In this document: one piece after another, positions 13,010 through 18,745 of the stretch
Layout: each line of letters opens with the position of its first letter
Numbering within the stretch: the stretch's first letter is position 1
Source of the DNA: an uncultured Subdoligranulum sp.
Lineage (GTDB): Bacteria > Bacillota_A > Clostridia > Oscillospirales > Ruminococcaceae
Assembly (NCBI RefSeq): GCF_937890665.1
Contig: NZ_CALADU010000268.1
Coordinates: 1 to 18,745 of the forward strand
Direction of reading: 5' to 3'
Length of the DNA: 18,745 bases
Notes under the pieces: generated by a model
Told to the model about the DNA's origin: nothing
Database searches by the model: none
The model's input: the letters and a program-made list of their open reading frames with translations, nothing else
Program-made: the position numbers and the translations under genes

Positions 13010-15511
13010 TTGGAAGACAAAAAACCGAAAACCAGTGGAATGGAAAAGGTTGCCGCCTTTATTGTGGATAAGCGGAACCTGTTCTTTCTGCTGTATGCCT
13101 TGGCGCTGATCTTCAGCGTGGTGGCATCGGGATGGGTGAAGGTGGAAAACGACATCACCACCTATCTGCCCGCCGACACCGAGACCCGGCAGGGGTTGAC
13201 GGTGATGAACGACAATTTTACCACGTTCGGCACGGCACGGGTGATGGTATCCAACGTCACGGTGCCCGCGGCCCAAGCCCTGCAAGAAACCATCGAGGCA
13301 GTGGACGGCGTTTACAGTGTGGAGTTTGACGACACCGAAGAACACTACAAAAATGCCGCGGCACTTTTCTCGGTCACGTTTGACGGCACCTCCACCGATG
13401 AGGTGAGCTTGGCGGCACTGCAGGGTATCGAGGACGCGTTGGCCGGACAGGATTACTATATCGATACCGAGGTGGGCCGGGATATGTCCGCCGAACTGGC
13501 GGACGAGATGGGGGTGATCCTCGTCATCGCGGCGGTCATCATCGTGGTGGTGCTGACCCTGACTTCCCGCGCCTACGCCGAGGTTCCGGTCCTGCTGCTG
13601 ACCTTTGGCGCGGCAGCAGTGCTCAACATGGGCACCAACTTTCTGTGCGGGACCATCTCTTTCATCTCCAATTCGGTGACGGTGATCTTGCAGTTGGCGC
13701 TGGCCATCGACTACGCCATCATTCTCTGCCACCGCTTTTCCGACGAGCATGAAACGAAAGATACCCGGGAAGCCTGCATTGCCGCGCTGGCAAAGGCCAT
13801 CCCGGAGATCAGCTCCTCTTCGCTGACCACCATCTCGGGGTTGGGGGCCTTGGCGTTCATGCACTTTGGCATTGGCCGAGATATGGCCACCGTGTTGATC
13901 AAGGCCATCCTGTTCAGCTTGCTGTCGGTCTTTACGCTGATGCCCGGCCTGTTGATGGTCTTCAGCCGCAAGATCGATGCCACCCGGCACCGCAAGCTGA
14001 TCCCCAAGATCGACTTTTTGGGCAAATTCGATGTGGCCACCCGCTGGGTGATCCCGCCAATTTTTGCGGTGGTGGCCGTTGTGGCGGCGGTGTTGGCCAA
14101 CAACTGCCCCTACTGTTATAGCTTTACCGATCTGGTCACCCCCAAGCAGAGCACCAGCCAGATCGCCCACCAAAAGATCAAAGAAGCCTTCGGCAACGAA
14201 AACATGGTGGCTCTCATCGTGCCCAAAGGCAACTACGATGCCGAGCGGGCGGTGCTCCAACAGTTGGAGGCCTGCCCCGAGGTCAAATCCTGCCAAGGTC
14301 TGGCCAACACCGAAGCACAGGACGGCTATATGCTGGCCGATTCGCTGACCCCGCGGCAGTTCTCGGAATTGGCAGGGGTGGACTATGAGGTGGCCGAAGC
14401 CCTGTATCTGGCCTATGCCGTGGACCAAGACCAGTACGGCAGTGTGCTCAGCGGGATCGGGGACTATAAGGTGCCGCTCTTTGATATGTTTATGTTCCTG
14501 CAGCAGGAGATGGACGCGGGCAACATCACGCTGGAAGGGGAAATGCAGACCACCGTAGATGACCTGTTCGACCAGCTAAACTGGGCACAGGTTCAACTGC
14601 AAAGCGACCAATATAGCCGGATGGTGGTGTATCTGAATCTGCCCGAGGAAAGCGATGAGACCATGGCCTTCCTCGATACCATTCACGGCATTTTGAACCA
14701 GTATTACAGCGGCAATACCTATGTGGTGGGCAACTCCACCAACGTTAAGGATCTGTCCAGCTCCTTCGGGGAGGACAACATCCTCATCAGCATCCTGTCG
14801 GCCTTCTTTGTGGTACTGATTCTGCTGTTCACCTTCCAGTCGGTGGGCCTTTCCATCCTGCTCATCGTGGTCATTCAGGGCAGTATCTGGATCAACTTCT
14901 CGGTGCCCACCTTGCAGGATGAGCCGCTGTATTTCCTTGGCTACCTCATCGTCAATGCCATCCAGATGGGTGCCAACATCGACTACGCCATCGTGATCTC
15001 CAGCCATTACGGCGACCTGAAAAAACAGATGCCGCCGCGGCAAGCCATCGTGGCTGCCCTCAACGAGGCGTTCCCCACCATCTTTACCTCCGGTACCATT
15101 CTGGCCGTGGCCGGTGCGCTGATCGGCCGCTTGACCACCAACCCGGTCATTGCCGCCATCGGCAGTTGTCTGGGCCGTGGTACGGTCATCTCCATCGTGT
15201 TGGTGCTGGCGGTGCTGCCTCAGATCTTGCTCATTGGGGATTCCATCGTGGAGCGCACCAGCTTCGCCATGAAGGCCCCCATCGACTTGACGCGGATCAC
15301 CCGCACGGCCAACGGCAATATGCGGGTCAGCGGCCGGGTACGGGGCTATGTGAACGGTGTCATCGACGCCGAAATCAAGGGGACTCTCAACGGCACGCTG
15401 CAAGCCGCCGTCACAGCGGGGACCACCATCGAACCCGCCGAGCCGGAACCTGCGCTGCCGCAGGACGCTGCCGCGTGGGCCCAAAACTATACCGAGGGGG
15501 AGGAAGTATGA
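13010..15511 (+). CDS. RND-superfamily MMPL-type transporter
   Basis: An 833-residue membrane protein with the duplicated RND layout. TM1 is near 22-42, a large outer loop spans 43-160, and TM2-6 lie within about 165-320. TM7 is near 347-363, a second large outer loop spans 364-590, and TM8-12 lie within about 590-745. Both halves keep the IDYA proton-relay motif in TM4 (LALAIDYAIILCHRF, Asp234) and TM10 (GANIDYAIVISSHY, Asp658). It is thus probably a proton-driven exporter of lipids, hydrophobic molecules or surface polymers; the substrate is unknown. The start is TTG at 13010, with GGGGGGA 8 bases before it; an ATG at codon 11 lacks a good site. After TM12 comes a cytoplasmic tail with repeating G-x-V/I residues, then an acidic, Pro-rich end. 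Its TGA overlaps the next gene's ATG. Confidence 0.9.
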   Translation: MEDKKPKTSGMEKVAAFIVDKRNLFFLLYALALIFSVVASGWVKVENDITTYLPADTETRQGLTVMNDNFTTFGTARVMVSNVTVPAAQALQETIEAVDGVYSVEFDDTEEHYKNAAALFSVTFDGTSTDEVSLAALQGIEDALAGQDYYIDTEVGRDMSAELADEMGVILVIAAVIIVVVLTLTSRAYAEVPVLLLTFGAAAVLNMGTNFLCGTISFISNSVTVILQLALAIDYAIILCHRFSDEHETKDTREACIAALAKAIPEISSSSLTTISGLGALAFMHFGIGRDMATVLIKAILFSLLSVFTLMPGLLMVFSRKIDATRHRKLIPKIDFLGKFDVATRWVIPPIFAVVAVVAAVLANNCPYCYSFTDLVTPKQSTSQIAHQKIKEAFGNENMVALIVPKGNYDAERAVLQQLEACPEVKSCQGLANTEAQDGYMLADSLTPRQFSELAGVDYEVAEALYLAYAVDQDQYGSVLSGIGDYKVPLFDMFMFLQQEMDAGNITLEGEMQTTVDDLFDQLNWAQVQLQSDQYSRMVVYLNLPEESDETMAFLDTIHGILNQYYSGNTYVVGNSTNVKDLSSSFGEDNILISILSAFFVVLILLFTFQSVGLSILLIVVIQGSIWINFSVPTLQDEPLYFLGYLIVNAIQMGANIDYAIVISSHYGDLKKQMPPRQAIVAALNEAFPTIFTSGTILAVAGALIGRLTTNPVIAAIGSCLGRGTVISIVLVLAVLPQILLIGDSIVERTSFAMKAPIDLTRITRTANGNMRVSGRVRGYVNGVIDAEIKGTLNGTLQAAVTAGTTIEPAEPEPALPQDAAAWAQNYTEGEEV

Positions 15512-18500
15512 AAGCATTCGCAAACCGTTTGCTGGCTGCATTGGTAAGCCTGTGTATGGTGGCGGTACTGGGCGCCCCCGTCGTTTGGGCCGAAGATACG
15601 GAACCGGCCGTCATCACCATCTCCGATGCGGCAGGCTGGGAGGCTCTGGCCAAGGACTGCCGTCTGGACAGTTGGAGCCGTGGCCGCACGGTGGAGCTGA
15701 CGGCAGATATGGATCTGACCGGCAGCGACTTTACCGGCATCCCCACCTTTGGCGGTACGCTGCTAGGCAACGGCCATACCATCTGGGGGCTGAGTCTCTC
15801 GGCACAGGGCAGCGTACAAGGGCTATTCCGCTATCTGCAAGAGGGGGCCGTGGTACAGGATCTGGCGGTGACCGGCACCGTACAGCCCGGCGGCACCCGG
15901 GCTGAAGTGGGCGGTCTGGTAGGACAAAATGCCGGAACCATTCAAAATTGCAGCTTTAACGGTACGGTCAGCGGTACCAACCGCATCGGGGGGATCGCCG
16001 GCAGCAACACCGTTACGGGCATCATCACAGGTTGCACGGTGGAAGGCACCGTCTACGGCAACCACTTTGTGGGCGGTATGGCGGGCCAGAACGACGGCGT
16101 GATCTCGTACTGCACCAACCGGGCAGCCGTCAACACCACGGTTAGCCAAAACGATGTGCAGTTGGATGACCTGACCCTCACCGATTTGCTTACCACCGAG
16201 CACGGAACGGACATCACCGACATCGGCGGTATCGCCGGGCAGTCGGCAGGTGTGCTGCGGGCTTGTGTCAACTACGGCGCCGTAGGGTACGATCATATCG
16301 GCTACAATGTGGGGGGCATCGCCGGCAGCCAAACCGGATACATCGAAGGCTGCATCAACTACGGTACCATCCATGCCCGGAAAGAGGGCGGCGGCATCGT
16401 CGGACAGATGGAGCCGGCCAGCGTACTGCAATACAGTCAGGACACCTTGCGGCAACTGCAAGGGGAACTGGACACCCTGCAAGGATTGATGAATCAGGCT
16501 ACGCAGGATGCCTCGGCGGCGTCCTCGGAACTGAATGCACAGTTTACCGACCTGAAAAACCGGGTGGACAGTGCCCGCAATGCTGTGGACACCCTTCTGA
16601 AAAAGGTGGAAGACGGCATTGACATCGGCACCCAAGATCTGACGGTGACGGCACTGGCGGACCTGACCGGGCAGGCCGGTGTGGACGGCAGTGCGGAGGG
16701 CGGTATTTCTTCCTCCACCGACATCACGGTAAATCCCACACCGGCGCCCACCGAAACCCCGGACGAGGGAACCACCGGCACAGACACCCCGGCGACAGAG
16801 GCAACCCCCCTCCCCGAAGTCACCCCCGAGCCGGAGTCGCCCGACGTTGAAACGCCCCCGACGGAGGAAACCACGCCTCCGGAGAGCACGGTCTCGTCGG
16901 AAGCCACCGGCACGGAGGACGTTGACCGAGGGGAAAACGCCCATGGCCGTCCGCCGCATCGGGAGCCCAGTCTGTCGGTGGATAACAGTGTGGAAGGGCA
17001 AGGCTCGGGCAGTCTGCAAGGCGACGCCTCGGCATCACTGGATGGACAGGCGACCTTGACGATCCCCAGCCTGACCCTCAACGATCAGGACGCCATCACA
17101 GCGGCCCGCAACAGTGTGAGCGGCAGCTTGACGGCCATTGCCGATGGGGTGGAAGCGATCAACGCCGATACCGGTGACCATACGCAGGCCCTGATTCGGG
17201 ATATAGAAGCTATCACCAACCAACTGAACAAAATTGGCGATACCTTGATGGGGGCGGCAGAAATCGCCGGTCAGGGTACGGTGTATGAGGATGTTTCCGA
17301 CGAGGATGCCGACAGCGATACCGAGGGCAAGGTCTTTAACTGCCTGAACGCCGGCGCGGTCTACGCGGACCTGAACGCTGGGGGCATCACCGGTGCCATG
17401 GCCCGGGAAAATGATTTGGACCCCGAGGATGACACCAAGATCAGCGGCAGCCGCTCGCTGAATATGACCTACAAAACCCGCATTGTAGTACGGGGCTGCA
17501 CCAACCAAGGCAGCGTGCAGGTCCAAAAGCAGTGCGCGGGCGGCATTGTGGGCAGCATGGAGTTGGGCAGTGTATTGCAAAGCCAAAACACCGCCGACCT
17601 GCTGCAGGAAGAAGTGGACTATGTAGGCGGTATTGCCGGTCAAAGCAAATCCACCATCCGGCAATGTGCGGCCAAGGGACGCCTGTCGGGGAAAAACTAT
17701 GTGGGTGGTATTGCCGGCAGCGGCTACACCATTACCGATTGCCGGGCATGGGTGGAAGCCACCGGCACCGAGCAGGTGGGCGCTGTGGCGGGTGGTCTGC
17801 TGGCAGAGGATGCGCTGGGCAACAGCGTCAACCGTCTGCTGGACCAGACCAGCGCGGTGCAGGGCAACTGCTTTGTCAGCGAAACGCTGGGCGGCATTGA
17901 TGGTGTGAGCTACGCCGGGCAGGCCGAGCCGGTTTCCTTTGCGGACTTTGCCGCATTGGCGCAAGAGGAGGGACTGCCGGACGATTTCTCCTGCATTACC
18001 CTGACCTTTGTGGCGGACGGACAGACCGTGGCGGCCCTTACGGTGGACTCCGGTGCCGCCTTCGACTGGGAGGATGCACCGGAGGTACCGGCCAAAGAGG
18101 GATACACCGGTGCATGGTCCACCTTTGCAACGGACAGCGTTACCTTTGACCAAACCATCACGGCGGTGTATACCCCGTATACGGCGGTTCTTGCCAGCGA
18201 GGAACAGCGGGAAGACGGCCGTTCCATCCTGCTGCTGCAAGGCAGCTTTGGGGAGGACACCCTGCGTCTGACTGCCTGTGACGATACCCCGGTGCCCGGC
18301 ACCGCCGAGAGCTGGCAGTTTGCGCTGCCTGCTACCACCGGCGAAACGGCGGAACTGCGCTATCTGCCGCTGTCGGAGGAAACGGATCTCTATCTGCGGG
18401 GCAGTGACGGACAATGGCGCAAGGCCCAAACGACCGTGGACGGCAGCTATCTGGTCTGCACGGTGCAGGCGGGGGACGACGCGGTGGCAGCAGTGCCGCG

Positions 18501-18621
18501 GACCACGTTGCCTTGGCCGCTGCTGGCAGGTGCGGGGGCTGTGCTCGTGGTGCTGCTGGCCGTAGTGCTGTGGCGCCGCCATAAACGGCGCAGCAAAGCC
18601 GAAACGCAAACAAACGCTTGA
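15508..18621 (+). CDS. Large membrane-anchored surface protein with GLUG repeats and interrupting helical region
   Basis: A 1037-residue secreted protein starting at the ATG of an ATGA overlap with the transporter gene, with GGGGGAGGA as ribosome site. The signal peptide is at 1-28 (cut after VWA). GLUG-type beta-solenoid repeats of the form GGIAGQxxGxIxxC occur at about 135-300 and return at about 607-765. Between them are a helical, coiled-coil-like stretch (305-368), a Pro/Thr/Glu-rich linker (408-480) and a second helical stretch (527-585). A Listeria/Bacteroides-type repeat-like segment ends near AVYTP (830-890). The C-terminus is a membrane helix (WPLLAGAGAVLVVLLAVVLW, 1003-1022) with a basic RRHKRR tail and no sortase motif, so it is anchored directly in the membrane. 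Function unknown. Coupling to the MMPL exporter suggests a shared complex or that it is an outer-face partner; this is inference. Confidence 0.88.
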   Translation: MKAFANRLLAALVSLCMVAVLGAPVVWAEDTEPAVITISDAAGWEALAKDCRLDSWSRGRTVELTADMDLTGSDFTGIPTFGGTLLGNGHTIWGLSLSAQGSVQGLFRYLQEGAVVQDLAVTGTVQPGGTRAEVGGLVGQNAGTIQNCSFNGTVSGTNRIGGIAGSNTVTGIITGCTVEGTVYGNHFVGGMAGQNDGVISYCTNRAAVNTTVSQNDVQLDDLTLTDLLTTEHGTDITDIGGIAGQSAGVLRACVNYGAVGYDHIGYNVGGIAGSQTGYIEGCINYGTIHARKEGGGIVGQMEPASVLQYSQDTLRQLQGELDTLQGLMNQATQDASAASSELNAQFTDLKNRVDSARNAVDTLLKKVEDGIDIGTQDLTVTALADLTGQAGVDGSAEGGISSSTDITVNPTPAPTETPDEGTTGTDTPATEATPLPEVTPEPESPDVETPPTEETTPPESTVSSEATGTEDVDRGENAHGRPPHREPSLSVDNSVEGQGSGSLQGDASASLDGQATLTIPSLTLNDQDAITAARNSVSGSLTAIADGVEAINADTGDHTQALIRDIEAITNQLNKIGDTLMGAAEIAGQGTVYEDVSDEDADSDTEGKVFNCLNAGAVYADLNAGGITGAMARENDLDPEDDTKISGSRSLNMTYKTRIVVRGCTNQGSVQVQKQCAGGIVGSMELGSVLQSQNTADLLQEEVDYVGGIAGQSKSTIRQCAAKGRLSGKNYVGGIAGSGYTITDCRAWVEATGTEQVGAVAGGLLAEDALGNSVNRLLDQTSAVQGNCFVSETLGGIDGVSYAGQAEPVSFADFAALAQEEGLPDDFSCITLTFVADGQTVAALTVDSGAAFDWEDAPEVPAKEGYTGAWSTFATDSVTFDQTITAVYTPYTAVLASEEQREDGRSILLLQGSFGEDTLRLTACDDTPVPGTAESWQFALPATTGETAELRYLPLSEETDLYLRGSDGQWRKAQTTVDGSYLVCTVQAGDDAVAAVPRTTLPWPLLAGAGAVLVVLLAVVLWRRHKRRSKAETQTNA

Positions 18622-18638
18622 TTCCTTTTCTCATAGAA

Positions 18639-18684
18639 AATCCCCGGGGTCTGCTTGGAAAAGCAGGCTCCGGGGATTGTTTTG
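18639..18684 (+). terminator. Strong intrinsic terminator of the MMPL-GLUG unit
   Basis: An 18-base arm (18639-18656) pairs fully, with two G-U pairs, with 18661-18678 around a GGAA loop. GTTTTGTT follows. It lies 17 bases after the stop. The last 61 bases of the window (18685-18745) are A/T-rich and show no gene. Confidence 0.9.
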
Positions 18685-18745
18685 TTAGCTTAATCATTTA
18701 ATAGATTTCTAATTATCTCTTTAGATGTTCTTATATGCCGGTATA

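Noticed and set aside
11492..14428. 978-codon open frame on the minus strand
   Set aside because: It lies opposite patB and the MMPL gene, spans the terminator and promoter between them, and is His/Gly/Gln-rich with no family likeness: a shadow of GC-rich coding sequence.
15166..15507. In-frame N-terminal extension of the GLUG protein
   Set aside because: It overlaps the MMPL gene in another frame; the ATG at 15508 is followed by a clean signal peptide and preceded by a strong ribosome site.
1..18745. CRISPR arrays, tRNA, rRNA, IS or phage genes
   Set aside because: No regular direct-repeat array, tRNA-like sequence, transposase, integrase or phage motif was seen in either strand.

Overview
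The window looks like chromosomal DNA from a GC-rich, Gram-positive gut Clostridia, most likely of the Ruminococcaceae/Oscillospiraceae (Faecalibacterium, Gemmiger or Subdoligranulum type). This is inferred from several features. There is a lipobox substrate-binding protein, a sortase-type sorting signal (IPATG) on a pilin-like surface protein, and strong AGGAGG-type ribosome binding sites. There is also a NifS/IscU pair and an MMPL exporter, with high GC and short intergenic gaps. No phage, IS, CRISPR, tRNA or rRNA was seen.

Left region (1-5944, all minus strand): a glycerophosphodiester / glycerol-3-phosphate uptake operon in the order ugpC-ugpA-ugpE-ugpB-ugpQ, then a HAD-IIA phosphatase cut by the window edge. 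The ABC importer would bring in glycerol-3-phosphate or its diesters. UgpQ would release glycerol-3-phosphate from diesters, and the phosphatase could release phosphate and glycerol. Start and stop codons overlap at ugpC/ugpA and ugpA/ugpE. A hairpin sits between ugpE and ugpB, and an intrinsic terminator between ugpB and ugpQ. These suggest graded expression inside the operon. Upstream of ugpC is a set of 11-bp direct repeats resembling a Pho box.

Middle (6243-9576, minus): one large secreted, wall-anchored SpaA-type pilin/adhesin. It has a signal peptide, a fibro-slime-like domain, Cna-B/SpaA isopeptide domains and the IPATG sorting signal. Its reading frame is broken once, at a run of six G residues near residue 131. 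This may be a sequencing error, a true mutation or a phase-variation switch.

Right region (9857-18621, all plus): a sulfur block (cysteine desulfurase nifS, scaffold iscU, then a PatB/MalY C-S lyase with its own promoter) ends at a clear terminator. After it comes a two-gene unit: an RND/MMPL-family transporter with a TTG start, overlapped by 4 bases with a 1037-residue membrane-anchored surface protein. That protein carries GLUG repeats interrupted by two helical segments and a Pro/Thr/Glu-rich linker. A strong hairpin terminator closes the unit. This transporter/GLUG pair is the best candidate here for a poorly described system.
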